From Brienomyrus brachyistius (lineage: Eukaryota > Chordata > Actinopteri > Osteoglossiformes > Mormyridae), in contig NC_064552.1 in assembly GCF_023856365.1 (NCBI RefSeq), positions 7,431,160 to 7,495,159 on the forward strand: a DNA stretch of 64,000 nt. Direction: 5' to 3'. Positions 35,484 through 47,570 of this stretch are shown one piece after another. Numbering within the stretch: the first letter of the stretch is position 1; every line of letters begins with the position of its first letter. The notes under the pieces were generated by a model. That model worked only from the letters and a program-made list of their open reading frames with translations, had not been told where the DNA came from and ran no database searches. The translations under genes were made by a program, and so were the position numbers.

Positions 35484-36890
35484 ACAAATCAAACCTCATA
35501 TAAATACATAAAGTTTGTACAGTGATGTTTATGAGCTCATGTTGCCGGTGTGCGTAAAACACAGTGTGACTCGTAAAACAGTCAAAATCTAAATTCTATT
35601 TTTTTTTCTAAAGAATGTAGGAACGTTACAAACCATTTATGAGTTCATATGCATAGAGTTTTTATACACTATATAATTTCACCGAATATAAACGTGTTCT
35701 TTAACTTGGAACAAGGAAATCGTCTTTTCGGGTGTGTACAATTGCAGGGGGTATTACATATAACCTTACGGACTGCTCACGTTCTTTCTATTTTTGCTTT
35801 TTTATTTTTTGGTCAAAGTAATTCCTCTGTAACATAATATATACAGTTTTGGACAAAGTAGTTTTTGATAAAATCTAGGAAATATATAAAATTCTAACAT
35901 ATAGGTTACAGTAAGACCTGCCTAAGTGAAGATGCGACTAAGATCACGCTAAACTTTGGACTATGACTAGCCTATATGAACACACCTCGTAAATGACATG
36001 AACTTAATTCTGACTGAGAATTATCGCTTGTTTAATGTTTCGATATCTTTAGACTGAGAACCAAAGCCGACTAGGTATCCATCTTAACGCAGTTTAATCT
36101 TTTATTGTATGTTTCACCAGCAAACGAAGGGCATTTGAGTGAATCTACGGTGAAGATAACAGTAAATGGCAAACTGAATTGCCTTCTCAATACGTTTTCT
36201 GCCTAAGCAAAGACTGTAACATAGAGATAAAGTTATATTTTTGGAGTCTAAAGAGGCAAATCGTTTGAAGATGTATTTTGCAGGGGAAGTGCGTACATTA
36301 TTTAATATGTACCATTTTCGAACACTACCGTTTTATGACGAATACAGCCGTAGTCGCACTTGTCATTTTTTAATGCTTGAAAGTCTTTGCAGACACTGCT
36401 ATGCAGTTAGTGCATTAACGTCTATTTGCTTGTTTTTTGAAATGTACAGTGTTGTACTATTTCGAAGTATTTTGATACATATTTACTTTTAAGTAGTTTG
36501 ACTGGCGCTGAAATTCAAGGCAAAGATGACAGCAAGGGAATCACACGTGTCTAATGCCCCTACGCACGAGGGCCATCAAGTTCAGAGAGCCGAAGAGAAT
36601 ACAGATGACAAACTTAAGTAATTGGCCTGCATTTTACATTTAAAGATTCGTTACTGACTAATTGCACATTCATTTTCCTTCAGGAATCACTAGACAGCTC
36701 TGGGTTTCTGCAACATGTAATTCACTGTATTACTGTAAACAATAGGTCTAGACCTTGGCTGTTGTCTGCTTCAGAATCAAGACTGATTGTTCATATTTAT
36801 AGAATGTGTTTCATATGTGTTCATGTACATATGTTAATTTGTACAGATAAACCTTGTGTAAAATAAATAAAGCATCTACATAGTTGTTTT
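35484..36890 (+). other. msx3: Probable msx3 3' UTR
   Basis: The sequence between the TAA stop and overlapping AATAAA signals at 36862-36871 is AT-rich and repeat-free, with ATTTA-like elements. 36490-36660 is notably complex. A 3' UTR of about 1.4 kb is inferred from the first strong tandem polyadenylation signal; the exact 3' end is unknown. Confidence 0.5.
36862..36871 (+). promoter_or_regulatory. msx3: Tandem polyadenylation signals, msx3
   Basis: Two overlapping AATAAA hexamers (36862-36867 and 36866-36871), followed about 20 bases on by a T/G-rich TTGTTTTTGTTTTC stretch. This is the normal arrangement for a cleavage and polyadenylation site. Confidence 0.6.
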
Positions 36891-37156
36891 TGTTTTCTAA
36901 GAATTACAGTGTGTATATAAAAAAGATTTCTCCCACGAAATGGGAATCTAAAATGTCATTTGGAATTAAAACAGCACAATATAGACCTAATTCAGGGTAA
37001 TATTTTCTATGCAGTTATACATGTGTTTATGAGATAAGGCATACAGACATTAGGGTCCGGAAAATTTAACTTTTCTTACACTGAATGTATCTGGCAGTTT
37101 ATTACAGGCCACTATGGGTGGTTTATCGCAGTATGATTGTGTTGCTCATAAACATG

Positions 37157-37368
37157 TATAGAAAAAAGGACCAATTTGTACCTTTGAGGGTACAATTACT
37201 TGTTACTGGGGCTGTACTCTCAAGGGTCTGATAAATGTAGGCAAATGTATCTTTAAGGTACAGAAATTGACTCTGGGGAACATTTTTGTATCATTGAGGG
37301 TATATTAATGCTGTTTGTACCTCGAGGAACAAATCTGTACCAGGCTGTACTCTTTTTTCTGACAGTAT
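37157..37368. mobile_element. MITE-like repeat with internal GTACC...GGTAC modules
   Basis: The left end TATAGAAAAAAGGACC and right end TCTTTTTTCTGACAGTATA form an imperfect inverted repeat (GAAAAAAGR/YCTTTTTTC). Inside, 'gtacctttgagggtac' variants recur at about 37178, 37235 and 37318 in both orientations. TA flanks both ends. This is a recognisable fish interspersed repeat type; no coding capacity. Confidence 0.6.
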
Positions 37369-37865
37369 ATTGTAGCCTATATAAACACAGAAGTTATACA
37401 TTAGACACTACTGTACCCTTTGTTTTTATTATATGTGTCTGCCCATTTAAAGAAGTTTCAGCATAGTTGCTCAATAAGCCTTTGAACCAAAATATTGGAA
37501 ATAGGAAGAAGCACTCCTGGAATATCAACTATTAACTTTAGGCATGTCCTATTATCAAAAAATCTCATGCAAACAAACAGTTTTTCTGGTTAAGTAAATT
37601 GATTATATATTTCTTTTTTTGCATATTTAACTGTTAGAAGTAGATAAACATATGCACATAATTATATTATTACCAGCAAAATTAAATCAAAAAGTAAATG
37701 ATGACAATCACCAAAATTTTAATTAGTAAGAAATAGTTCTAATGTTTTGGTTTATTTGTTCTCCCTACAACTTTTCATGGAGAAAACGTTTCCATTTTCA
37801 AAGTGGTCTTTATTAAACTTGATTTTTATCTGTAACAGTACAATATATTTGTATTTGATATTCTA

Positions 37866-38010
37866 CAATGGCCCGTGACCCTGAATAGGAAAAGTGGTTT
37901 CAAAAAACAGATGGATGGATGGACAGAGGAATGGACGGACGGACGGATGGATGGATGGATGGATGGATGGATGGATGGATGGATGGATGGATGGATGGAT
38001 GGATGGATGG
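37866..38010 (+). mobile_element. Retroelement 3' tail with (GGAT)n microsatellite
   Basis: GGCCCGTGACCCTGAATAGG then AAAAGTGGTTTCAAAAAACA leads into ATGGATGG repeats, with GGAC variants, to about 38010. 'gaccctgaataggataagcggtt..aaaatgga' is the canonical 3' end of the abundant fish SINE/LINE-tail family. Only the last 45 bp precede the array. Confidence 0.8.
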
Positions 38011-38204
38011 ATCTGTAATGGTAATTAAGTGTTAGGTGTTAGAATTATTATTCACGGCTGGAGTATTTAAGTAAACTTGCTTTTGTATTTTATTCTAAAT
38101 GAATATAGTTGAGCTCATGATCAACTTCAAGATAGCGGTATAGAAAAAGAAGGTGTGCATTACAGCCTTTTAAATCTTATTTTTCAATAGAAATTGATTA
38201 TGGA

Positions 38205-38470
38205 TAATCCACTGCAGTGCAGTTTAAAGTGACACGAAATGTCAGCCAGCAGCATGAAATAAGATGGCTTTAGACGGAATTCTAGCAAACACAGGGCCAT
38301 AAATATTCACTTGTAGCTGCAGTGTGGCTTTTGGCAGCGCCAGATCCTCACGGTTTATGTCCCTCATTTCTTGGCAGCCTCATTCCTGCAACTGGCCAAA
38401 ATAGCATTTCATTTCTGGCTCACAGCACCAGGGGAGCTGCCACTTCAGAAATCTCTATTACTACTTATAC
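38205..38470. promoter_or_regulatory. Candidate conserved non-coding block between msx3 and tubgcp2
   Basis: Includes AACACAGGGCCATAAATATT (HOX/CDX-like), TGTGGCTTTTGGCAGCGCC, TCACGGTTTATGTCCCTC and CCTGCAACTGGCCAAAATAG. Balanced composition and no repeats. A short frame from 38371 covers half of it but has no protein features. Most likely a regulatory element of msx3. Confidence 0.35.
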
Positions 38471-38841
38471 TTCACTGTTGTAAGTTCCTCCTAATGTTTT
38501 TTTTATTATTTTCTTCTTTTAAAATACAGAAAGTCCTTCTCACAGTCTGTCGACTAAATAGGTGGTGGATTACTGCTGCAAGTTTACACACAGTTTACAC
38601 AAAGTCCCCACGCTGATATGAATTATTCTACAAACATACATTGTCTGCATAATTAAACACTATCTATAGGGTTTTACATTTTAGTACTAGTTTTTAAATC
38701 TATACAAAGATGGGATAATAGCTGAGGTTTTTGAGTGTGTCAAGAACTGTAAACTATAATTTTCATCAAATCTAAATTACTCATTCTACATTCTACTTGA
38801 TTAACAGTCTAAAACATTGATCATTTTTGCATTAAAATTCC

Positions 38842-38881
<40 letters not shown>

Positions 38882-38890
38882 ATTATTATT
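38842..38890 (+). repeat. (ATT)n microsatellite
   Basis: About 13 uninterrupted ATT units, followed by a degenerate copy. Confidence 0.95.
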
Positions 38891-39000
38891 GGTCGATAAT
38901 ATACCCTTACTTAAGAATAGCTGCTACGAATAAAACACTCTCCTTATTGGCGCTTGAAAAAGTAGTTGCCAAATTCTAACAGCAGATGGCAGCATAAGAA

Positions 39001-39335
39001 AAATAAATATGCATGTGCACGCATATGCACACAGGATTACACACAGGATTGTTATTATATCGTTTAATAACACACATACACACAGGATTGTTATTATATC
39101 TTTCTAGGGACTCTCCATTCATTAATATGGGGAAAACTCTGATCACATCATGACGACTTTAACCTCGACACAGCCCTAACCTTTTTTACTTTTTTGGCTG
39201 CAGTCACAGATCTTTGTGGGAAATTGAAAAATGGTCGCCACGTTGTTAAACAAAAAAGCATTTATTACATTTGGGGGGACATTTAGTCCCCACAATGTAA
39301 TATTAACTTAATTCACGCACGCATGCTTGTGCATT
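39001..39335 (+). repeat. CA-associated fish interspersed repeat, plus orientation
   Basis: A duplicated CACACAGGATTGTTATTATA (about 39040-39100) leads into GGGACTCTCCATTCATTAAT, ATGGGGAAAACTCTG, TTTTTTGGCTGCAGTCAC, GAAAAATGGTCGCCACG and GGGGACATTTAGTCCCCACA. These modules, in this order, define the same family as the inverted copy at 3960-4180. Confidence 0.65.
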
Positions 39336-39339
39336 CCTC

Positions 39340-40120
39340 AAAACAGTTTGTACACTGTAGCACAATAATTCGATTTAACAGCAAAATGAAGAAATTCATT
39401 AAAAAACTTTCATTCAAAAAGAGTATTTTAAGAATTAATTAAAATTGATCAGTTGTTGCTCAGTTTAATTCACTATCATTTCTCTATATCTGGAAGCTTT
39501 GAATAAAAAGTTACAAAAAAATTAATCCAGTGTTTTAAGTAGTTATGTTGGAAAGAAGAAGACCAATTCTATATCATGGGTTGTCCAGTCGCTCCTACTA
39601 GTGTAGTCGCATTTTTTACCGATATCACATTTACTGATATATTCTCCCTCGCAATAGATCGGGTGAAAAACGTTCTTGCGGGAAAAACGTTCTTCTACAA
39701 GAATCTGCTGGGATGTCATCGGAAGCATTGTTGTATGGCTGGTAACGAACACTTTCTAATTTTATCATACAATAAAACCTATATATTTTATCTGTTTCCC
39801 TTATACTTTACAATTGAAGAAACTGCATTAACATTTTTGCATGTAACGACTTGCATAAATGTTTAAATGTTTTACAGGGTAGAAGTAAACAAACGAGAAC
39901 AATATAGTTCATTTTGGCGTCGTGACTAATACAACTGATTTTGGGGCTAATTCAAAGTTGATATACCTAATCCTACAAAAACCAATTTGTGCGTGAATGA
40001 AACCAATGAGAAATGATATTCTGCTGTGAGAGACTGACTTAAGGATGTGCAGGTTTGCATATGTTATTATGAGAAGTACCATTTTCATTTGAGAAATTGC
40101 CCAAAGCAACTAAGAAACAC
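39340..40120. other. Gene-free stretch before tubgcp2
   Basis: AT-rich with no supported exon. Frames at 39543-39866 on both strands show no domain. Confidence 0.4.
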
Positions 40121-40129
40121 TATTCAAGC

Positions 40130-40692
40130 GGAACCTTTGAAAGGAGCAGCATGTTGTCGGCGGAATGGGATAGCGGCTGCACGACGTGTTGTGTTTAGCG
40201 TTCGCGCTCAAGAGCTGTTGGTGGGATGTGCCTTGCTGCTTCAGTGGTAACGTTAATGCCTTTCCATTGGAAATGTAAGCATCTCTACTATGTTTTATAT
40301 ACGTTTATCACGTTTTCTTAATGGGTTATGTCTGGGCAGCTTAGGTTTAGGAGAAATGCTCATTATTTGTTAGCAATTTTTAATTAGGTCATCACGAAAT
40401 ATCCTTTTTAATATATTTAATTATCTGTTTGCATTAAAAGTGTTGGCACACATATTACGTAGCACATGTAGTTTTATGCGCTGTTTAAATCAGCTCGATT
40501 GTCTTCTAACGCTCGCTGTATGCGTTATAGCGGACCATGGCTAGCTGTCTGCAGTTACCCAGCCATTGAGATGGTAGCCAGACGCAACGGCTGATTCCCG
40601 TCTTTCGAGTCCGTTTGCCTTTCAGTCTGTCAGCTGTTGAATACCCAGCGGCTTAACAATGCTCCCGATCTTATTTTATCCGTTTGAAGAAA
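40130..40692 (+). promoter_or_regulatory. tubgcp2: Probable tubgcp2 promoter and 5' UTR
   Basis: CpG density rises (GCGGCTGCACGACG, GTTCGCGCTCAAG, CTAACGCTCGCTGTATGCG) relative to flanking DNA and no TATA box is obvious, as expected for a housekeeping gene. CAGTG|GTAACG near 40249 could be a donor of a non-coding first exon. The exact start site cannot be fixed from sequence alone. Confidence 0.4.
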
Positions 40693-43600
40693 ATGAGTGA
40701 GTTCCGAATACATCATGATGTCAACGAGCTGCTCAGTTTGCTCCACGTACGAGGAGGCGATGGAGCAGAAGTGTACATCGACTTACTGCAGAAAAACAGG
40801 ACTCCTTATGTTACCACCACGGTGTCGGCGCACAGCGCGAAGGTAAGAGCATAAGCCCGTGTATGGCCTTCATTCTGCTCCGCGTTTAGACAAAATTTCT
40901 AAATAGTGCTTAATTGTGAAATGCATGATAAATATGTAGATGCATATCTTACTGACACACCCCCCCGCCACACACACACACACACACACACACACACCAC
41001 AACCCCCACCCCATGATCTTTTATATTAAACAGGTGAAAATTGCAGAGTTTTCTAAATCCCCGGATGACTTCTTGAGGAAGTATGAGGAAATGAAGTCGA
41101 AGAACGTCCGCAACCTTGATCCCCTGGTTTACTTATTGTCAAAACTCACAGAGGATAAAGAGGTAACAGCTGGATTTTTGGGGAAATAACATGCTATTGC
41201 GCAAGTCATTTCCGACATCACTATTATTGAAATATCTACATGGCCTATATTTTTCCCAGACCCTGCATTGCCTGCAGCAAAATGCGAAGGAGAGATCGGA
41301 GACATCCTCCAACGCTACAGCCAGCAGTAGCACAAATTTCACCATACCGTCAACCTCTACCAAGATGTCCATGCAGGAGCTAGAGGAGCTACGGAAGAAG
41401 CTCGGAACTGTCACTGCCAGCTCAACAGTCCAGCAGGTGCACTGCAGTCTTGCGTGTATCATACTGTGTCTGTGACTCTCCTTTTGATTGTGACATGTCA
41501 CCACTGCATCTGCATTCAAGCTGTCAGATGTCAGTCACTGCACTGGTTTCGTTTTACCTCACGCATTGCCATTGAAAACAAAACGTCTTCCTTTATAGTC
41601 GGCTGAAGTCACCCGAAAGATGTTGAGGGAAAGGCACAATAAGAAGAACCCCACCATGCTGAATCCCGTATTTCCGAACTGGGTTTATGAAAGACCTGCA
41701 CTTATCGGGGATTTCCTTACTGGCGTGCCTGCAGTCGTCGATCCAGCTCATGCTGTAGGTGAGTGTTCCTGTGTCTTAGGTGTTCATAACTCCTTTCTTA
41801 AAGGGGCAGCCGCCTGGGACCTTTCAGTACAGGCCTCATTTCAGCTTTGCTTTCTTTTTATAGTATTTCCTACGTAAGTATTTCCTACTCTGTTCAGTTT
41901 CTCTTAAAAAAATATATATATAGGAACTCCTATGAACTAAATTTGCTGCAGTGTCATTGGGGATTCTGAACTTCCTCTCTCACTGATCCTTGTTCCCAGG
42001 TACCATGCCGCTGCCGGCCCAGGAGCAGGCGCTGGTTGAAGACCTGTTATATGTTCTGCTAGGAGTTGACGGGAGGGACGTCGTAGCACAGCCCATGTTG
42101 GGTCGACAGACCCGTTCCTTCATCATCGATCCAACCTTAGACATGTCGGTCAAGGAGCTTGTGAACAGGATCTTGCCAGTTGCAGCCAGCTACTCCACGA
42201 TTACCCGGTAAGGAATTTGGAATAATTATTTGGGATACCGGACATAGAAGGCCCCTTAAACTCGCTTTAGCTTACTGTCAACTAATCTGTGTACTACCTG
42301 CACTTTCTCAACAATATTATATTGTTATTTGTGCATCCTGTATAACTACATCATCTCTGTATTGCATTACTTATTTATTATTGCATCTATGAATTCTTAT
42401 ATTGCACAAGCTCATCCCCTATTGCATTGTGGTTTGTTCTGTCCCCCCATGTCCTCATGCACCACTCTTATACCCCTCAACTGTGGCACAAGAATTTCAC
42501 CAAATACATGTGACTGTAAAATATCCAGTTTGCTGCTTGAGTTAAATAGCAGCGCATGTCCATATTTGTGGCTTTTTTTTTAAATATATTTGGGCAGTGG
42601 TGGCCTGATGGTTGGGGAAGCGCACTTGTAATTGATTGCTGCTTCGAATCCGTGACCAACAAGGCACCAGTGAGGTGCCCTGAGCAAGGTACCGCCCCCA
42701 AGCACTGCTCCCCATTCGCTGAATTAGCTGCCCCCCTGCTATGTCACGATGTCGCATATGGGTTAAATGCAGAGAACACGTTTCATTGTTGCACACTGTG
42801 CGCTGTGGTGTGCCAACAACGACCACTGATCACCAAATTCTAAATTCTTATGTATTCTGCGATTTCGCTCACCCAGCTTTATAGAGGAGAAGTCGTCTTT
42901 CGAGTACGGCCAGGTGAATCATGCCCTCACAGCCGCCATGAGGACACTGATGAAGGAGTACCTGATTCTGGTAACGCAGCTAGAGCACCTGCACAGGCAG
43001 GGATTGCTCTCGCTTCAGAAGATGTGGTTTTATATTCAGCCAACCATGAGAACCATGGAGATCCTCGCCTCGATTGGTGAGCCTGGCCGTCTGCATGCAG
43101 AGCACCGTGTGCACTTGACCTGAACGGTCGCTGACGCTGTCTGTTCTTGGTTCCTTCTCAGCCTCCTCTGTTGACAAAGGAGACTGCATGGGAGGGGCTA
43201 CATTAAGCCTCCTCCATGACCGCACATTCAACTACACCGGAGACAATCAAGCCCAAGAGCTGTGTCTATACCTCACGAAAGCAGCTAGCGTCCCTTACTT
43301 CGAGATACTCGAGAAGTGGATCTACAGGGGCATCATTAAAGACCCATACAGGTATTGAGTCCGATTTGTTTACAGCAGATCTTTTGATCTTGGCTGTCAT
43401 TAAATGTCGATACGATATTAGTTCACGCCTACGTTTGGGCCGTAATTGCACGACTGAGTACTTAGGAGTATTACGGCATGGCCGCCTTATTTGCTGGTGA
43501 CAAACCTTTTGGCCTAATTTGTTGTCTGACTAGTGAATTTATGGTGGAGGAGCATGAGCTTCAGAAGGAGAAGATTCAGGAGGACTATAACGATAAGTAC

Positions 43601-43934
43601 TGGGATCAGCGGTACACGATCGTGCAGCACAGAATCCCATCCTTCCTCCAGAAGATGGCCGACAAAATATTAAGCACTGGTTAGTGCTTGTTTTTGGACG
43701 TGTGTGTGTGTGTGTGTGTGTGGACATGTATGCTTGTGTGTATATACACACAACTATAGAAGAAATTAAGAGACAACAGCACAATTGTTTCGTTTCACTC
43801 ATGTCTCATTTTAAGGCTATACGTCTGTAGATAATACACACATTTTTTGCTAACTGCAGCCTGCTGCCAGGAATAAACCAGGATTTAAAAATGAAGATGT
43901 TTCAAAATATAGAGTGGTCCCTTAATTTTTTTAA

Positions 43935-44013
<79 letters not shown>

Positions 44014-47000
44014 TCATTCCATAATATCATTCCAGTCTAATTCATAAATTTCCAAAAAAAGTTTTAGCGTCACTATTTTTGATTTTGATGGAATTTGGCC
44101 TGTGAATTACACACCGCAGGTACCAGAAAAAACTATGAGTTTTCTTATGAGCTGGATCTTTCCTGCTGTTACAGTTTTAATGGTTTTATTGTAAACATTT
44201 GTGAGCTCTGGAAGCTATGTGTGATTCGCATGCCAAATTTAATCAGAAATGGTAATGGGAAAGGCCATTTGTTGAATTACAATGGAATGATCCATAAATC
44301 TTTCATTTAGAGATCAATAATCTACCTTTTCAGTTTGTCATGGTGGTTCTGTCAATAATATTACATTAACGTTAGCAATAAATAATGGAAACTTTGTGTC
44401 TTTTTCTGTTATTCCATAATTCTATAAAGGGAAGTATCTGAATGTGGTGAGGGAGTGTGGTCGAGATGTGACGTGCCCGGATGCCAAAGAGGTCCTGTAC
44501 ACTCTGAAAGAAAGAGCCTACGTTGAGCAGATTGAAAAGGCCTACAATTATGCCAGCAAGGTCCTCCTCAACTTCCTGATGGAAGAGAAGGAGCTGGTGA
44601 CAAGACTCAGGTACAGGACTCTTGTGAGGTTGATTGCATCACCGATCGAGGTCTTCGAGTACATTATCTTGTTTTAATGCTATGTTTGTGGCTATCATAC
44701 TACGCTTCTTTAAGCTTTCTCTTATGTTCTATTCACTTCAGTCATTTCCTGTTTCATTTACTGTGTGTTTACTAAAATTATTCATGTTAATTTACTCTTA
44801 AAGGTATTATGTATTGGCTGTCCTGCGGTTTCAACTGGCACAGGAAATGACATCATGTTTACATTAACACTGGTCCTCCTTTTGAGATGCAGCTCTGCTT
44901 TCCTCTGTAGATCGATTAAGCACTACTTCCTAATGGACAAGGGAGACTTTTTTGTTCATTTTATGGACCTGACTGAGGAGGAGCTGAAAAAACAAGTGGA
45001 TGACATCATTCCACCCAGACTGGAAGCCTTGCTGGAGCTCGCTCTGAGGATGAGCACTGCAAACACCGACCCATTTAAAGATGACCTAAAGGTGTTCGAT
45101 TTGTTTGTGCTTGGTCAGTTATTTCCCCCCAGGATTGGTGAACAATTTATTGGAATGCTTCTTAATAATAAAAAAAAAAAGCTTGGTATTCCATAGCACT
45201 AGTTGCCTTTGGTACTCTTAGCGGAAATTAATAGGGAGGAGGAGTTCCAACACTGTCCACATGGGCGCGCCAGTTAGCTTGCAGTGTGACATTTCTGGAA
45301 TGAGCAGTTTTTTTTCACCAGCGAATGCTGAGTTTCCTGTCAGAAGAAAAGTTGTTAACTGATTTAAGCACACAGAGGAAATGATGAAGCACATTGACAT
45401 TCTCATTGTGATTAGGTTGATCATATTACTGGAATCTATTGTCAAATATAGGAGAAAACATATGAGAATTTTATCATATAATTGTAATTTAAATATATCA
45501 CCACATTTAAAAACCCCTGTCCAAGACCTAAATTTATCCAAATAGGTGTCCTTACAACGTGAGTTTATCTGATTTTGGTACCGTGGTTGTTCTTGAATTT
45601 TACAGATCGACTTGATGCCTCATGACGTCATCACACAACTCTTGCGGGTCCTGGCCATCGAGACGAAGCAGGAGAAGGCGATTATCAACGCCGACCCGAC
45701 GGATGTCGCTCTCAGTGGCCTGGAGGCCTTTTCGTTCGATTACATTGTCAAATGGCCATTGTCGCTCATCATCAACAGGTGTGTAGTGTGTGGCACTTGG
45801 TGGATCTCTGGAACTGATCCACCAGTTCATAATTCACTTCCAGATCATTTTCAGCTCATTTTCAATATTTTTCGCATGCGTGGCATTGAAGCAGTATATA
45901 CACACAAATAATGTTTAACTATCTCAGGAACTGCGTTTTTCAGCACTGGTTATTGAAAACCCCAGTACCACAAAGCTGCCATGTATTTTCATAATTACAG
46001 GAAGGCCCTGACCAGATATCAGATGTTGTTCCGGCACATGTTTTACTGTAAGCATGTGGAAAGACTGTTGTGCAATGTGTGGATTAGCAACAAAGCAGCT
46101 AACCAGTATTCTCTTCACTCAGCCAAGTGGTGAGTCTAAATACAATTTAGTATCATTTAGAAAGTATGATGGACGGTAATGAATGCCTGCACTTTATTCA
46201 TTGGATGACTATTAAGTGCCGTAGCTATACACATAAATAGTTGTTACATAAACAGATGTCAGATAAATCTGCGTTCGGAAAACCCTACAGTTGTTATCAC
46301 CAGATTGTCCAGTAACAGTGGTGTGTTGTGAGATTTATCCTATATCGGTCTTTTTTATTTTTCTTCTGTATAGGTTTGCTGCAGCCTTCGCGCTAAGACA
46401 GCGGATGCTGAACTTTGTGCAGAACATTCAGTATTACATGATGTTTGAAGTCATGGAGCCAACGTGGCACGTTATGGAAAACAACCTAAAATCTGTAAAC
46501 ACAAGCTTCGATGTTTTACTCATTTTATTGCAGTTTACTTCATTTACATCTGCATTGTCTGTACTGGCAGCTGTGTCACATAGAAAAATCGACAGGAATA
46601 TTGATTTAGACATACTTTTGGAAGTTGTAACGACACAATATGAATTCCTCCTGCAGGCGGGCTCCAGTTAGAACAGTTACACATAGTATCTTCTTTCCCA
46701 TAGGCGTCAAACATCGATGACGTCCTGTGCCATCATACCAGCTTTCTGGATAACTGCCTCAAAGACTGCATGTTGACCAATCCCGAGCTCCTCAAGATCT
46801 TCTCAAAGCTAATGTCTGTGTGTGTCATGTTCACAAACTGCATGCAGGTGCGTGGACTTCATGGAGCAGCTTCAGGTGCTGCGCCCGTTTTGCTTTTAAT
46901 GCATCCAGTTTACATTTTGCTGTTTCTCGTAATGCACTGGAAGTTCTGGAAAGAGGACTGAATCGTTGGCTGCCTGTAGTCTGCCATGCGAATGAGTTTC

Positions 47001-47570
47001 GTGTTGATTTTTGACTTTGTTGACGCAGCGGTTCACTCAGAGCATGAGGGTGGACAGCGAAATGAAACGGCTCACTCTTGAGCATGGCACGATGGACGGC
47101 CCCCCCACAAAGAATGAACGCACTGAAGAGGCAGAGAAGAAAAGACTCACCTCAAAGGTGATTCCCTATTCAGAAATTTCTCCTTGAGTCACCGCACACC
47201 CCAAGAGATTTCCTGAATTATTTATTTTTTTTCCCTTTCAGTTCTTGGCAGAGCATGTCGATGCTCTACAGTCCGACTCTGGTTTCGAAGCGACGATTAG
47301 CAAGTTTGACTCTAACTTCAGTAGCTTGTTGCTGGACCTGTTGGATAAACTGAGCATATACAGCACTAATGACTGTGAGCACAGTATGATCAACATAATC
47401 TACAGGTACACATTCACTCCTTAACCTCCAATAATTTTTTTTTTTTTTTTTAAATGTCAATGCTGGTCATTAATTGAATGTCTTGATCTCACAGGCTGGA
47501 TTTCAATGGATTCTACACAGAACGCTTAGAGCGAATGGCCATTGAGCGAAGTCAGAAGGCAGCTGCTTAG
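40693..47570 (+). CDS. tubgcp2: Gamma-tubulin complex component 2 (GCP2)
   Basis: Seventeen coding exons: 40693-40842, 41034-41162, 41260-41436, 41599-41758, 42000-42207, 42877-43076, 43162-43351, 43534-43679, 44430-44610, 44911-45091, 45606-45778, 46001-46129, 46374-46494, 46704-46847, 47029-47157, 47242-47405 and 47495-47570. All use GT-AG and all phases join, giving 885 residues (human about 902). GCP2 pairs with GCP3 in the gamma-tubulin small and ring complexes that nucleate microtubules at centrosomes and spindle poles. The start MSEFRIHHDVNELL, and segments such as VYERPALIGDF, FIEEKSSFEYGQVNHAL, NDKYWDQRYTIVQ and MLNFVQNIQYYMMFEVMEPTW, follow the vertebrate protein closely. The Spc97/Spc98 N-terminal (GRIP1) region is roughly residues 205-510 and the gamma-tubulin-binding GRIP2 region roughly 515-845. 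A short stretch in exon 15 is divergent, as expected for a linker. The ATG has A at -3. Confidence 0.97.
40969..40999 (+). repeat. (CA)n microsatellite, tubgcp2 intron 1
   Basis: CA run directly after a C-rich tract, just 35 bp before the acceptor of coding exon 2. Confidence 0.93.
42390..42520 (+). mobile_element. Possible retroelement 3' end, tubgcp2 intron 5
   Basis: CTGTGGCACAAGAATTTCAC followed by CAAATACATGTGACTGTAAA resembles the 'caagaatttcac...tgtgacaataaa' 3' ends of fish retroelements. It is degenerate and of uncertain family. Confidence 0.35.
42593..42835 (+). mobile_element. tRNA-derived SINE in tubgcp2 intron 5
   Basis: Head GGGCAGTGGTGGCCTGATGG with A-box-like TGGCCTGATGGTTGG and B-box GCTTCGAATCC. 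The body follows with GGCACCAGTGAGGTGCCCTG, AGCAAGGTACCGCCCCCAAG, GGGTTAAATGCAGAGAACAC and CACACTGTGCGCTGTGGTGT. I recognise this as a widespread fish SINE with a conserved central domain (HE1/V-SINE-like). Sense orientation relative to tubgcp2, nearly full length, and ending 40 bp before coding exon 6. Confidence 0.85.
43700..43722 (+). repeat. (GT)n microsatellite, tubgcp2 intron 8
   Basis: GT run 20 bp after the exon 8 donor site. Confidence 0.93.
43937..44012 (+). repeat. Long (GT)n microsatellite, tubgcp2 intron 8
   Basis: About 38 uninterrupted GT units, the longest dinucleotide array in the window. Capable of Z-DNA formation and expected to be highly polymorphic. Confidence 0.95.

Noticed and set aside
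41139..41519. 126-codon antisense frame over tubgcp2 exon 3
   Set aside because: Shadow of the coding exon and its intron edges; the plus-strand reading matches GCP2 with correct splice sites.
46495..46671. Open frame continuing past tubgcp2 exon 13 into intron 13
   Set aside because: The conserved protein sequence stops exactly at the GTAAAC donor and resumes at 46704. The read-through residues do not resemble GCP2.
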